Shown: in pieces, positions 1-10,600 of the stretch
Layout of the letters: every line of letters begins with the position of its first letter
Numbering within the stretch: position 1 is the first letter of the stretch
Assembly (NCBI GenBank): GCA_946414825.1
Contig: CAMKQB010000001.1
Location: 1-62,866 of the forward strand
Source of the DNA: an uncultured Lachnospiraceae bacterium
GTDB taxonomy: Bacteria; Bacillota; Clostridia; Lachnospirales; Lachnospiraceae
DNA: 62,866 nt
Direction: 5' to 3'
Notes under the pieces: model-generated
Told to the model about the DNA's origin: nothing
Databases searched by the model: none
What the model saw: only the letters and a program-made list of their open reading frames with translations
Position numbers and translations under genes: made by a program

Positions 1-2
1 TG

Positions 3-89
3 GATATGTCAATTGTAACAAATATGGATATGGTATTTTCTGATAAGACTTGGGACAGAAGTATGCCAACTTCTATACTGAGCACCTAA
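3..89 (+). CDS. C-terminal fragment of an off-window plus-strand gene
   Basis: An open frame enters from the left edge and ends at the TAA at 87-89, giving about 28 residues (ending SMPTSILST). The tail is too short to assign to a family. A strong plus-strand terminator hairpin lies about 160 bases further on, which supports a plus-strand transcript coming from the left. The fragment could also be chance reading frame. Confidence 0.35.
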   Translation, partial: DMSIVTNMDMVFSDKTWDRSMPTSILST

Positions 90-162
90 GATACGCGGAT
101 TTGATTTACATAACCACTATATATTCCGTTTAGATTGTAATAGTTCACATTATCTTCACAAT

Positions 163-181
163 ATGTACTAATTAAGTACAT
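163..181. other. 7-bp inverted repeat in the left intergenic stretch
   Basis: ATGTACT and AGTACAT arms are separated by AATTA. The repeat lies between the partial left gene and the terminator. It could be a protein-binding dyad or chance in AT-rich DNA. Nothing else recognisable lies in 90-249. Confidence 0.3.
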
Positions 182-249
182 AAAAGATTGATATATTGTA
201 ATTGTTCCAAATGAAGGATTCTATACCTTCCCCCACATTTTTCATACTA

Positions 250-280
250 GGGAGCTGTCGCCAAACAGCTCCCTTTTATG
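250..280 (+). terminator. Rho-independent terminator, plus strand
   Basis: A 9-bp perfect stem (GGGAGCTGT / ACAGCTCCC, 250-258 with 265-273) with a 6-nt loop is followed by TTTT on the plus strand. It probably ends the transcript entering from the left. It lies just past the 3' end of the minus-strand gene at 306, but on that side it lacks a U-tract. Confidence 0.85.
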
Positions 281-305
281 TTGTCTAAAAATCTTTTTAA
301 GTTTT

Positions 306-2978
306 CTATCTATAGAATGTATAGAATTCATTTCCTTTTTCCTCGCACTTAAGCTGGAAGGAATATCTCTGAATTCTAACCTCTTCATCCTCTACAGGAT
401 CGTAATATCTGATAAAGTCATCATTGTAGCTGACAACAAGTACATATCTATCATCGATCTTAGCAGCAAACGGATAACCATCGCTCAGATATCCTACAGC
501 TGTATCGAGCTTAACTCCGGATATATTAATACCCTTATAATCATTTCCGTATTTGAGGAAGCTTTCTTCCCAGCTGGCGCTATTTCTAACCTCGTCATAA
601 TTTGCCGGAAGCTTCGCAGCAAGAGTACACATATAGTTACAAGCCGTAAAGGAATCATCCGGATTATCGACAGCTTTATATTCAAATGTACCTGCAACGG
701 TAAGATATGGTCTGGAAGCCTTCTCTCTGTAAAGAGTGGAACCACTGGAATCTACGACGAATCCACCATCTTCATAAACCTGGCCTATAGCTTTTCCTAC
801 ACTGTAAGAAGAACCGCTGATACCAAGTGGCGAGTATATATAGATTGCGTTTTGATCTATCTGAGACTCCTCATCCTTAAGTTCAACTGCATTCGAGTTG
901 AAGGAAACCTTTGTGAAGAGCTCTTCATTACTTCTGTTTAAGAAGACGTTATCCGGGAACTTGAGCTGTACCACATCGTTATCTTCATCATTCTTGATAA
1001 CACGCACTCTGATTCCTCCCACCTCCGCCTGTGGCTTATAGGAAATGTAATCATCAGATGCTGCCGAGGCAGTTCCAGCCTCTGGATCAACCGCTATTCT
1101 CTTTAAGTAAATGGTATTCTCTTCAAATGTGATACCAGACACCAGTACATTTTCCACTTCATACTTCTTAACTATGCTTCCATCATTACGAATGATGTAT
1201 AGTTTATCAAAGAGGAATCTAGGAGTTCCATCAGCATCTCTGCTGACATACTCCGGTTCTGATACTCCATACAGGAAATCCTCTCCAACGAAGCCCAGGG
1301 GAGCCATTTTGTGTCCTGATTCCTTCTTCTCTATCTTATTTCCATTATCAAAATTAATTACATTTATACACTGAACATCTGTCTGGTCAGCCTTGTCAGG
1401 ATAAGCAATTATATTCATATCCTCAGATATCATAAACTGGCTCGCCGGAATACCTGAAACCATCGTTTCTTTCTGGCTGGAGAATATATCGACATCCAGC
1501 AGATTATCCCCCACCAGAGTATAGAAATGTCTATTTTTCTTATCAAAATAACAGAAGCGTCCTACAGAAAGCTCCATCGCATCAAGGTTTAATTCACTCT
1601 TAATGAAAGCAAGCTCCTTAAGATTTGCATCCTGAACACTGTATTCAAAAAGGGCTATACCATTCTGTCCTTCTCTTGGTCCCTCATTTATTCTACCGAA
1701 GATTACGAAGTCTATTACTTCATCCTTGAGACAGAGAAGTCTGATATCATACCCCTCCTGAGGTATTCTCTCCTCCAATGCCTCCTCTGATGAAGTACCA
1801 TAAACATTAGAGTAGGTGCCCGACTTATTGTTATATACCCAGATACTGTTATCAGCCACAAAGGATACTATCTTGGAATCCTCGCTTGCCATAAACTGCG
1901 GATCTCTGTCAGAGGTTATTCCAAGGCTAACACTGTTAGATATAACGTCAAAGCCCTCGCCGGTAAAGTCCTGGTCCATTCTTCTACGATAATCTGTAAC
2001 TTCTATCTTAGCAGCACCGTTGTTGTAATCCATAGTGAAGTATTCAGATATAGCAAATGTATCTGCACCATTTTCAGTTTCTGTAATGACCTTATATATA
2101 AGCTCCATAACTACGCTGTCAGGAGTTATCTCTCTTACCTTTGGAATAGGATCGCTTATTCTCTGAATCTTCATTCCGTCGTAGATAACATCCTCGTAAG
2201 AAGAATTCAGCGTAACATATCCCGGGTTACCGTCTGATGTAACATCATCCGCCTTCGCGGCATTGTACATAGTGCTAAGCGCGTCAGCACTACCGAATAC
2301 GGATGTAATATCCGGAACCCTTACACCAGCCATAGCATCTGTGCTGGTAGCCATAGGAAGATTTGCCGCTTCTTCCATAGAAGCATCTGTCATAGATGCC
2401 ATAGTTTGATATTCAGTATTTCCGGCAAATACAGCATCACTGAAGTTCTTTGCGTAGGTTACAAAATCCCCCAGTCTTGAAGACTCAAGTCTCACTACTC
2501 GGGTGTAATATCTGATGACATCCTCACGGGACTTCTCAACCTTGATAACGAAGCTGTATTCTGTACCAACTGTCATATCCATTCTGAGACTGGCAGTGTA
2601 CTGTGTCATTCCATCATCAGTAGATACAAATCTAAAATCGCCGTCCTCTACCAGATTGACGCCATCAAAACTACGGAGCTCATATTTTATATCAGCTCCG
2701 TTGTCTATAGAATCCGGCAGAAGAATATTTACATTCTTATCTGAACCAACAGTAAATATACTATCTCTGTAGAGACTGGTATTGATGGAATATTTATATC
2801 CCTGCATACCATTTATCTGCTGACCATCGCAGAGTATATACGCCTTTCCCATAGTTGGATTGTAGCCCTCTACTGGTCTGGTATCACGATTTCTATTCTG
2901 TATAAAGTTAAAGGAGAGAGCCGCCCCTATAAATATGAAAATAAATAGGAACGACCCAAAAAGTACACGCTTTATCAT
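306..2978 (-). CDS. Large membrane-anchored extracytoplasmic protein with a degenerate C39-like C-terminal domain
   Basis: The 890-residue protein starts with a hydrophobic segment (about residues 5-25, FGSFLFIFIFIGAALSF) and has no lipobox, so it is probably an N-terminally anchored surface protein. The middle is beta-rich and repetitive in character without a family I recognise. The last ~115 residues resemble peptidase C39-like domains: a cysteine cluster (Cys780, Cys784 in ACNYMC), then GYPFAAKI, VLVVSYND and YYDP. In active members a histidine precedes the VVVxGYD-like strand; here the sequence is DDRYVLVV with tyrosine, so catalysis is doubtful. It lies 19 bases behind pfk and its start at 2978 has an AGGTAAG ribosome site, so it is probably the last gene of the dnaX-ybaB-recR-pfk operon. 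The function is unknown; a cell-wall or sensing role is a guess. Confidence 0.75.
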   Translation of the reverse strand: MIKRVLFGSFLFIFIFIGAALSFNFIQNRNRDTRPVEGYNPTMGKAYILCDGQQINGMQGYKYSINTSLYRDSIFTVGSDKNVNILLPDSIDNGADIKYELRSFDGVNLVEDGDFRFVSTDDGMTQYTASLRMDMTVGTEYSFVIKVEKSREDVIRYYTRVVRLESSRLGDFVTYAKNFSDAVFAGNTEYQTMASMTDASMEEAANLPMATSTDAMAGVRVPDITSVFGSADALSTMYNAAKADDVTSDGNPGYVTLNSSYEDVIYDGMKIQRISDPIPKVREITPDSVVMELIYKVITETENGADTFAISEYFTMDYNNGAAKIEVTDYRRRMDQDFTGEGFDVISNSVSLGITSDRDPQFMASEDSKIVSFVADNSIWVYNNKSGTYSNVYGTSSEEALEERIPQEGYDIRLLCLKDEVIDFVIFGRINEGPREGQNGIALFEYSVQDANLKELAFIKSELNLDAMELSVGRFCYFDKKNRHFYTLVGDNLLDVDIFSSQKETMVSGIPASQFMISEDMNIIAYPDKADQTDVQCINVINFDNGNKIEKKESGHKMAPLGFVGEDFLYGVSEPEYVSRDADGTPRFLFDKLYIIRNDGSIVKKYEVENVLVSGITFEENTIYLKRIAVDPEAGTASAASDDYISYKPQAEVGGIRVRVIKNDEDNDVVQLKFPDNVFLNRSNEELFTKVSFNSNAVELKDEESQIDQNAIYIYSPLGISGSSYSVGKAIGQVYEDGGFVVDSSGSTLYREKASRPYLTVAGTFEYKAVDNPDDSFTACNYMCTLAAKLPANYDEVRNSASWEESFLKYGNDYKGINISGVKLDTAVGYLSDGYPFAAKIDDRYVLVVSYNDDFIRYYDPVEDEEVRIQRYSFQLKCEEKGNEFYTFYR

Positions 2979-2997
2979 TATCTTACCTGTTTATTAT

Positions 2998-4074
2998 CTA
3001 GTCTCCAAAGGATATACCGAGAGTCTTAGCCTCCTGAATCAGCTGATTGTCTGGATCTACATACTTCAGCTTACCAGCAGACTCCTCCATTGGAATAGCT
3101 GTAACTTCGTTGTTTCTGAAAACAACAAGCTTTCCAAAATCCTTAGCCTTGAAGAGTTCAGCTCCCTTAGCACCAAAACGGCTGGAAAGAACTCTATCGT
3201 ATGCATCAGGATTTCCACCTCTCTGTGTATGACCAGGAAGAGCAACTCTAACCTCTGAGGTTGGGTACTTATCCTGAATATCCTTTGCTATTTCATATGC
3301 AATTGATGGATATGGACGCTCTGCTATCTTCTGCTTTCTTTCCTTCTTAGGAAGCTTTGCAAGTTCTTTAGAAATAGCACCTTCAGCTACAACTATGATA
3401 GCGAACTTCTTACCCATCTTCTGTCTCTTCTCGATGGTCTTGTAAACCTTCTTCATATCATATGGTATCTCCGGAAGAAGAATAACATCAGCTCCACCGG
3501 CAACTCCTGCGTAGAGGGTTATCCATCCAACTTTATGACCCATTGTTTCAATAACGAAAACCCTGTTGTGAGACTCAGCTGTTGTATAGATACAATCAAT
3601 AGCATGAGTTGCAACATCTATAGCACTCTGGAATCCAAATGTAACATCCGTTCCATATATATCATTATCAATAGTTTTTGGAAGACCAATTACATTTAGT
3701 CCTTCCTGGAACAGTCTGTAGGCTGTCTTCTGAGAACCATTTCCTCCCAGAACATAGAGGCAGTCAAGATCCAGCTTCTTATAGGTCTTAATCATTGCAG
3801 GAACCTTCTCGATTCCATCCTCTGTAGGTGTGTCCAGATATTTAAATGGAACTCTGGAGGTGCCAAGAACTGTACCACCCTTTGCAAGAAGCCCTGAGAA
3901 TTCCATAGGCTTCATTTTCTTGTAGTTTCCATATATGAGACCCTTATAGCCTTCAAGGAAACCATAGATTTCTACATCTCCCAGAAGATTCTCCAGTCCC
4001 TTTACTACACCTCGCATTGTTGGATTCAGTGCCTGGCAATCGCCACCACTTGTTAAAATTCCTATCTTCTTCAT
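2998..4074 (-). CDS. pfkA: 6-phosphofructokinase (mixed-type, clade III-like)
   Basis: It phosphorylates fructose 6-phosphate to fructose 1,6-bisphosphate in cytoplasmic glycolysis. At 358 residues it is slightly longer than E. coli PfkA (320). Visible motifs are TSGGDCQALN (8-17), GGNGS (110-114), PKTIDND with the catalytic aspartates (132-138) and ETMGH (176-180). The phosphoryl donor is ambiguous. The Gly of GGNGS is the ATP-type residue, where PPi enzymes have GGDD. The Lys in PKTIDND is the PPi-type residue, where classical ATP enzymes have PGTIDND. The Asp that usually precedes that Gly is Asn. This combination is typical of the mixed group. The start has an AAGGAGGGG ribosome site, and the gene is separated from recR by 47 bases holding a degenerate copy of the dispersed repeat. 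Confidence 0.92.
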   Translation of the reverse strand: MKKIGILTSGGDCQALNPTMRGVVKGLENLLGDVEIYGFLEGYKGLIYGNYKKMKPMEFSGLLAKGGTVLGTSRVPFKYLDTPTEDGIEKVPAMIKTYKKLDLDCLYVLGGNGSQKTAYRLFQEGLNVIGLPKTIDNDIYGTDVTFGFQSAIDVATHAIDCIYTTAESHNRVFVIETMGHKVGWITLYAGVAGGADVILLPEIPYDMKKVYKTIEKRQKMGKKFAIIVVAEGAISKELAKLPKKERKQKIAERPYPSIAYEIAKDIQDKYPTSEVRVALPGHTQRGGNPDAYDRVLSSRFGAKGAELFKAKDFGKLVVFRNNEVTAIPMEESAGKLKYVDPDNQLIQEAKTLGISFGD

Positions 4075-4098
4075 TATTAACCCCTCCTTGTGCTATTT

Positions 4099-4121
4099 AA
4101 GATTCTTCGCTTAGAATGAAA
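4099..4121. repeat. Dispersed intergenic repeat, shortened copy 1
   Basis: GATTCTTCGCTTAGAATGAA is a shortened form of the element at 49051 and 61881, lacking about 5 central bases. ATTCT/AGAAT can pair. It sits between recR and pfk. Confidence 0.6.
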
Positions 4122-4718
4122 TTATAATTCTATTCTTCCTTCAAGTGCTCTTGCGAGAGTAACTGCATCTGTTACCTCCAGATCTCCTCCCACAGGTACA
4201 CCACTGGCTATTCGTGTAACCTTGATTCCTGCAGGCTTTACAAGCTTAGAGATATACATCGCTGTAGCTTCTCCTTCTACACTTGAATTGGTCGCCACTA
4301 TCAGCTCTTCCACATCGCCCCTTAATCTTACCATCAGTTCCTTCAGCTTTATTTCCTGTGGACCGATTCCCTGACTAGGATTGATAACCCCATGAAGAAC
4401 ATGATAAACGCCCTCATAGCTTCCTGTTTTCTCATAAGCGGCCATATCTCTTGGAGATTCTACAACCATTATTACCTTATGATTTCGACCAGGAGCCGAG
4501 CATATAGGACATATTTCGCTGTCCGTGATAGTATAGCATTCCTTGCAATATCTTATCTTATGTTTTGCATTTACTATTGCATCTGATAGAGCCATAGCTC
4601 TATCGTCTGGCATCCCGATTATATGAAAGGCCAGTCTCTGAGCACTTTTTGCACCTATACCAGGCAGTCTCCCCAGCTCTTCTATAAGTCGGTTGACTTC
4701 TTCACCATATAAGTTCAT
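4122..4718 (-). CDS. recR: Recombination mediator RecR
   Basis: RecR works with RecO and RecF to load RecA on gapped DNA. The 198-residue protein has the expected layout: an N-terminal helix-hairpin-helix ([17 protein letters not shown]), a four-cysteine zinc motif (CKEC...CPIC, about residues 58-73), and a Toprim domain starting at [15 protein letters not shown] with the conserved GVYHVLHG and [11 protein letters not shown] segments. Its ATG overlaps the stop of ybaB by one base (TAATG), so the two are translationally coupled in the usual dnaX-ybaB-recR operon. Confidence 0.97.
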   Translation of the reverse strand: MNLYGEEVNRLIEELGRLPGIGAKSAQRLAFHIIGMPDDRAMALSDAIVNAKHKIRYCKECYTITDSEICPICSAPGRNHKVIMVVESPRDMAAYEKTGSYEGVYHVLHGVINPSQGIGPQEIKLKELMVRLRGDVEELIVATNSSVEGEATAMYISKLVKPAGIKVTRIASGVPVGGDLEVTDAVTLARALEGRIEL

Positions 4719-5071
4719 TAGAATAGACCTCCAAGGCCTCCACCCATACCACCAGTAATCTTTCCTAGCTGTTCTTTCTCATCGTCTGCCTGCATTCTGA
4801 TAGCTTCATTTACAGCAGCCATGATAAGGTCCTGAAGCATCTCTACGTCATCAGGATCAACAACTTCCTGATCGATGGTGATTTCTGTTATTTCCTTCTG
4901 TCCATTGATCTTAACCTTTACAACTCCACCACCCGCTGAGGTCTCATACTCCTTAGCTTCAAGCTCTGCCTGTGTCTCCTCCATCTGCTTCTGCATTCTC
5001 TGAGCCTGCTTCATCAGGTTATTCATATTTCCTGGCATCATGCCTCCCGGATATCCGCCTCTCTTAGCCAT
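4718..5071 (-). CDS. ybaB: YbaB/EbfC family nucleoid-associated protein
   Basis: A small DNA-binding protein of 117 residues with a Met/Gly-rich N-terminus ([20 protein letters not shown]), the YbaB core ([22 protein letters not shown]) and a glycine-rich tail. A longer frame begins with GTG at 5086. I chose the ATG at 5071 because a GAGGAAG ribosome site precedes it, inside the end of dnaX. From this start the gene overlaps the dnaX stop by 8 bases (ATGGCTAA), which implies coupling. Its conserved place between dnaX and recR suggests a chromosome or replication-recombination role. Confidence 0.95.
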   Translation of the reverse strand: MAKRGGYPGGMMPGNMNNLMKQAQRMQKQMEETQAELEAKEYETSAGGGVVKVKINGQKEITEITIDQEVVDPDDVEMLQDLIMAAVNEAIRMQADDEKEQLGKITGGMGGGLGGLF

Positions 5072-6812
5072 TTCTTTCTTCCTCACTTTCTATAACTGTT
5101 ACGTTAAATTTTATTCTATTTATAGCGCGGGACGTCTTATCCAGATCTGTTCTCACGCCTTTTCTAACTATTATACCAAGTTCAACCTTTTTCTTGATTA
5201 TCTCTGATATAGCTTCAGCTAAAAACTCTCTATTCTTTTCGTTTTCAAAAAAGGTATTTGTTATCTTGCCGTTATTTGCATCATACAGAATAACATTAAG
5301 TCTGGCTGGTCCATTTACCTCGTAATCATTTGATGGTTCTACATCCACTGCACGGGCGTATCTCCTGTGAATTGGATTAAGCTTCGCTACTATATCCTTC
5401 CAGTCTTTAGCAAGCTGCATGATATCTGACTGAACTGCTTCAGGAAAATCATTCTTAATATTTTCAACAACTATATCACTCTGCTGGCTGTCATCGTATT
5501 GTTGAGCCGCCCCTGCATTTGAAAAATCCTGATCAAGAAGCTTTATTGTTCTGAGTGCTTCCCCTATTCTGCGTTCCAGCTCCCTATCTACCTTGGCATC
5601 AACCAGAGCCTCTACTTCTCTGTCTGTTAATCCAGAGAAATTTTTTGCGTTCGAGCCTGGAGCAACATCTGCTGCTGAATCCATATCTGTTACATTTGTA
5701 CTTACTCCCTGTGGAGCAGCTGCACTTGGATACATCATTTTTATAATAGTCATTTCAAGAGTGATTCTCTTGACAGAAGATTTTCTAATCTCAGAACATA
5801 GAAGCTGGAGTGTATTCAGATATCCCGCCAGTTCTTCTACGGAATAGTTTTCCGCCATAGCCAGAAGCTCGTCTGCATTTTCAGATGTCATATCGAGCTC
5901 ATCCTTAATACCTGGAGATATTTTCAGAAAGAGCATATTTCTGACAAACCATGCAAGGTCATCTGAAAACTTGGTCAGATCCTTACCATCCCAGATAGTT
6001 TCATTTATTATATCCAGCGCCTCTTCTGCATTTTTATTTACTATAGCCCTGAACATTCTGATATATACATCGACCGCAACAGCTCCAACAATCTTAAGTA
6101 CGCTTTCGCGGTTCAGTTCCTTACCTATATTTACGGATAGACATTCATCCAGGATTGACAGAGCATCACGCATGGAACCGTCTGCAAGTCGTGCAATATA
6201 CATAAGAGCATCTCTCGTTGCACTCTCACCTTCTCTGGCGAGAATCTCCTCCATTCTGTCTGCGATAGTTTCGACAGATATTCTATGGAAATCAAATCTC
6301 TGGCATCTCGATCTAAGTGTAACCGGAAGAGAGGAATCGTCCGTTGTAGCCAGAATAAACATTACATATTCCGGTGGCTCTTCAAGAGTTTTCAGAAGAG
6401 CATTGTATGCTCCCTTTGACAACTGGTGCGCCTCGTCGATTATATACACAAGATACTTGCCCTGAGCCGGCGCATATTGAACCGCTTCATTTATCTGTCT
6501 GATATTGTCAACTCCATTATGAGTTGCTGCATCAATTTCGACAACATTAAGAGAGCTGCCGTCAGCTATCGCTTTGCAGCTCTCACATACTCCACAAGGT
6601 CCATTCTCGGTAGGATTCTCACAATTCATAGTCTTGGCTATAAGCTTTGCTATAGTAGTTTTACCTGTACCTCTTGTACCACAAAGCAGATATGCATGTC
6701 CTACCCTGTTATGGGCTATTTGATTTTTAAGTGTTGTTACAACGTGTTCCTGTCCCTTTACTTCATCAAAACTGTCTGGACGAAACTTTCTATATAGTGC
6801 TAGATATGACAT
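5064..6812 (-). CDS. dnaX: DNA polymerase III subunits gamma and tau
   Basis: Clamp-loader ATPase of the replisome, 582 residues. It shows Walker [10 protein letters not shown] (45-53), the zinc module with cysteines 64/73/76/79, Walker B IIDEAHQ (124-130), sensor motif [19 protein letters not shown] (155-173), and domain III ending near residue 362. The rest is the tau-specific tail. At residues 389-391 the codons read GCA AAA AAT, an A-AAA-AAT slippery heptamer in a linker; a -1 slip would add 13 residues and stop, giving a gamma-like product of about 404 residues (see findings). The start has an AAGGGG ribosome site. It begins the dnaX-ybaB-recR-pfk series and lies 43 bases behind the ICMT-like gene. 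Confidence 0.96.
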   Translation of the reverse strand: MSYLALYRKFRPDSFDEVKGQEHVVTTLKNQIAHNRVGHAYLLCGTRGTGKTTIAKLIAKTMNCENPTENGPCGVCESCKAIADGSSLNVVEIDAATHNGVDNIRQINEAVQYAPAQGKYLVYIIDEAHQLSKGAYNALLKTLEEPPEYVMFILATTDDSSLPVTLRSRCQRFDFHRISVETIADRMEEILAREGESATRDALMYIARLADGSMRDALSILDECLSVNIGKELNRESVLKIVGAVAVDVYIRMFRAIVNKNAEEALDIINETIWDGKDLTKFSDDLAWFVRNMLFLKISPGIKDELDMTSENADELLAMAENYSVEELAGYLNTLQLLCSEIRKSSVKRITLEMTIIKMMYPSAAAPQGVSTNVTDMDSAADVAPGSNAKNFSGLTDREVEALVDAKVDRELERRIGEALRTIKLLDQDFSNAGAAQQYDDSQQSDIVVENIKNDFPEAVQSDIMQLAKDWKDIVAKLNPIHRRYARAVDVEPSNDYEVNGPARLNVILYDANNGKITNTFFENEKNREFLAEAISEIIKKKVELGIIVRKGVRTDLDKTSRAINRIKFNVTVIESEEERNG

Positions 6813-6855
6813 CTCATACCCCTTGTATTTATACTAATTCTCTTATTATTTATTA

Positions 6856-7572
6856 TTATTTAGGGAGCGGGAATAGTCTGTAGACATTTTCCATATACTC
6901 TTTGTACTCATCACCAAATCTGTTTATAAGCAGTTTCTCCTCGGTATTCGCTATGACTCCGCTAAAAATCATATAAAAGATGATAGGGAGAACATACATA
7001 AATGCATTTCCGGATACAAAGAGTGCTCCTGTACATCCAAACAGTACACCTGCATACATCGGATTTCTGGATTTGCTGTACACTCCTGTTGTTACCAACT
7101 TACCCATCTGCGCATTCGTCAGAATGTCAGCTTCATTAACTGCATTTACTATAAGAAGAATTGCTGCAATAAGGAGCAGAACCCCCAGCCCTAAGTATAT
7201 ATATCTGAATATCGGATTTGATGGTATACCATTACTAATAGGACGAATATGTCCAAGGACTATGGCAGCTATGGTTATTCCAATCGACACAGGAACCATG
7301 ATAAATCCCTTGCCATACTTCGGCATAGGACTTCTGGCAATAACCTTGGGTTCTGTGAAGTCTTCAATTTCATCAGAAGCGTCTGGTGTTTCAGCCGGCT
7401 CATCGCTATCACTGTTTATTTCTTCCGCCGCCGACTCATCACTACTTATTTCTTCTTCAATCGGTTCATCGCTATATGTATGCTTTATCTCATTTAGCAA
7501 AGCCTCCTTCTCTTCCTGAAGTTTCTTCTTTGCTAACTCTTCCGCATTATTATCTGATACATTCTTGGCCAT
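6856..7572 (-). CDS. Isoprenylcysteine carboxyl methyltransferase-like membrane protein
   Basis: The 238-residue protein has an unusually acidic, probably cytoplasmic N-terminal region (about residues 1-85, rich in Glu, Ser and Asp), then about four membrane segments. The C-terminal half carries the ICMT/phospholipid-methyltransferase signature: SRNPMYAGVLFG (about 166-177), then NTEEKLLINRFGDEYKEYMENVYRLFP. Family members use S-adenosylmethionine to methylate carboxyls or lipids at the membrane. The bacterial substrate is not known and cannot be read from the sequence. A good promoter lies 40-70 bases upstream, and dnaX follows 43 bases downstream, so it may lead that operon. Confidence 0.85.
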   Translation of the reverse strand: MAKNVSDNNAEELAKKKLQEEKEALLNEIKHTYSDEPIEEEISSDESAAEEINSDSDEPAETPDASDEIEDFTEPKVIARSPMPKYGKGFIMVPVSIGITIAAIVLGHIRPISNGIPSNPIFRYIYLGLGVLLLIAAILLIVNAVNEADILTNAQMGKLVTTGVYSKSRNPMYAGVLFGCTGALFVSGNAFMYVLPIIFYMIFSGVIANTEEKLLINRFGDEYKEYMENVYRLFPLPK

Positions 7573-7610
7573 TTTATCCTAACCTCTTTACTATTTTACG
7601 CCTGCCCTAT

Positions 7611-7639
7611 AGTATATCATTCACAGCACTCAAATACAA
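7611..7639 (-). promoter_or_regulatory. Promoter of the ICMT-like gene and possibly dnaX operon
   Basis: On the minus strand TTGTAT (7634-7639) and TATACT (7611-7616) are separated by 17 bases, matching a sigma-A promoter. It directs transcription toward the start at 7572. Confidence 0.6.
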
Positions 7640-7665
7640 GGAATGCAATATACGTCAAGCAGCGT

Positions 7666-10600
7666 TTATTCGTTCCTTTTCTTTTGGATATTATTATATT
7701 TCCATTTTAATGCAACCAAAAGACATATATTTATTATTGTCATAATCAGCAGATATATAGGAAATGCAGTATTCATTCCATCGCCGGTTTTCACCTGGGA
7801 AGAACCAGCTGACGATTTTTCTTCAGGCTTTGAGTCATCTGACTTCTTTTCTTCCGTAGTTTCTTCCTTTGGAGTTTCCGGTTTAACTGTATCTTCGTCC
7901 TTAGCCGGAACTATTTCCTCCGGTTCCGAAATTATTTCCTCCGGTTCCGGAACTATCACCTCTTCATCCGTAAATGTTATAGCATATATAGAAAATTTAT
8001 CAGACTCTGTAACCACACTATTACCTTCTGTACCCGTTTCAGTACTTAGAGCCTCAGCCGTTCCTCTATGAAGTCGAACTACTTTATATACTCTATTTAC
8101 CTTAGGATCTGTATTCTTCATATCATCAGGTATAGAAAGACCAAATCTGATAGGTGTCTCAAGCTCACGTACAGCCTCTCTATCCTGACCGGTAATCTCC
8201 TTAAATACACTTACGTCGTAGCATACTCCGACACTGGCACCATTTCCTGCTGCCTGCCTGATTTTAACTATTTCCTCATCAGTTGGATCAGCAGTTTCAA
8301 CGTTAATTGTTATTTTCGCCGCAGCTCCCTGGCTAACTCTCTTGTCATCATTCTTATCAAGTACCGCATTAACTACATCCGTATCAGGAGAAACAAGTTT
8401 AAATGCATCCGAGCTATATCCTACACACTCGATAGGCTGAATACCCAGCGGAAGAACTGATAATACTCCAGCAGTATATACAATCTCATAATTATCAGAA
8501 CTAAGACCCGATACATGAATGTAGTATTTTCCTGAAGCGGAGTCTGCTGTATATTCATTACCACCTTCGTGAGACTCGGAATCGGTATATGTATATACCG
8601 GAGTTCCAGTTATACTATCAGCCGTGTCATCATATTTAAAGCCTTCATAACTGAGTGTCACATTTTCATCTGATGGCATTTCAGAATAACCGATAGTCTG
8701 ATTGCTTGGTGTAACAGTCAGCTTTGCCTTCTTTATTTCAAATGTCTGCTCCGCTGTACCGCTTCTGTATTTCACAGTTTCCGGAATGGTCACCCTTACC
8801 TTATAGCTGCCAGCCTTTGTAGGAGGTGTCTCAGAATAAGCAGAGTCTTCTGCGGTGCTTTCCTTATATTCTATCTTCGGCGTACCATTACCCGGATTAC
8901 CCTCTATGGTCACATCAGGAGTCTCCCCATATATACAATCGGCCACACTCACCGTAGGACTAATCGGATCCTTGACACATGTAAGAATAACCTCTCCGTC
9001 CGTATTTTGATCGATTCTATATCCCACGAGTTTACTCACAAAATGATTCTCCGGCAAATCATCACCATTATTTGCCTTATAACCACTGGTAATAACAAAG
9101 GATGGAATAGTTCCCCCCGATACCCCAGTTTGATTCTGAAATCCTACACTTATAGGTATTGTATTTGTGAGCTTACCTACAGAAATCTTGTTATTCGTAT
9201 TATTTAATATAAAGATATCACTGTATGTATTACCATACGTGGTATTATTCGAAAATGTGGGATTACCAGATAGTCTAAATGTACCTGAGGAGTATTCGAT
9301 GGCGCCTTTATTTATTTTATTACCAGAAATGCTTCCTCCACTAAGGTTGAATGTTCCTCCACTCTTTATATTTACTACTCCATTTCCAATAGGATTATCT
9401 ATTCCTGTTATAGTACCTTTTGACATATTAAATACACCAGCCGACTCAACGACAACTGTACCATTTGAAACAGTACCACCTGACATGTTAAATACTCCAT
9501 TAACAGTAACAGCCTCTCCGCCCCTGCTAATAGTGCCGCCATAAAGGTTTAACGTTCCTCCGGCATTAAGCCTCACGCTTTGGGCAGAATTAATCCTTCC
9601 TCCTTCACATGCAAATATACTAAGGGTAGCACCATCTTTTATCTGAATATAATTAGAGGTAATTGTAATACTATGACCATTAAGACATAGATTAACATCT
9701 TCTCCTAAGTACCAACCACCAAGTTCAACATCATTGGTCAGGTAATAGCTACCTGCATCAGAAGGTAGAGACCCTGTTAATTGCCAAGGTATAAAGGTTA
9801 TTTTATTATGTGTATGACTATCAGAATCCGGAGCTGGCTTATCGATATTTTTATCTATATATACCAGCGCGATCTTCGCAAACTGATCCGTCGCCGCGCT
9901 TGCAACGTTGGTCGCCGCATCATAGCCGGTGGTTATATCTGTAGCCACGCCATTCGAAATCCTAACCACCTTATAATTTCTTTCAGTAGAAATATCGTCT
10001 ATAAGTAAATCACTTGGAACATCAATACTGAACGAGGCAGAGGACTCCAAAGTACCAACCTGAGTTTTAGGATTAGAACCTATCTGCTTATAGGTTTTTG
10101 TGTCAAAACATAGACCTACTTCAGCTTCGGAACCAAACGCATTCTTTATAGCTGTTACCTCATTACTTGAAAGAGTAGCACAGTCTATTGTCATAGTTGT
10201 TATGGCATCAGCTCCATTTATATAACTATTCTCATCAGCATCAGTAAGAATAGCATTCAGCATTTCTTCATTTGTGCTAAGTAGTTTAAATGCAGCTGTA
10301 TCATCACCTTTTACAGGTATAAACACCCTGGATTTTCCAGGTTTTATGACTGTTAGTGTTCCGGTTTCAAAAGTTATATCATAATTGTCCGAAGTAACAC
10401 CTGATACACTTATAGTATATGTATCAGCTGGGGATTCAACATTATATGATTCACCAGTAGCACTTTTATATGTAAAGCTTGGAGTACCTTCAAGATTATC
10501 TGTTGTATCATCATATTTAAAACCATCGCATACTATCTCTCCAGCCGGCAGAGGATCACCATAATAAATAGTTTTGTTCTGAGGTCTGACTGTAAGAGGC

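Noticed and set aside
5971..6465. 164-codon plus-strand frame opposite dnaX
   Set aside because: It is a Ser/Ile-rich shadow of dnaX codon usage with no ribosome site.
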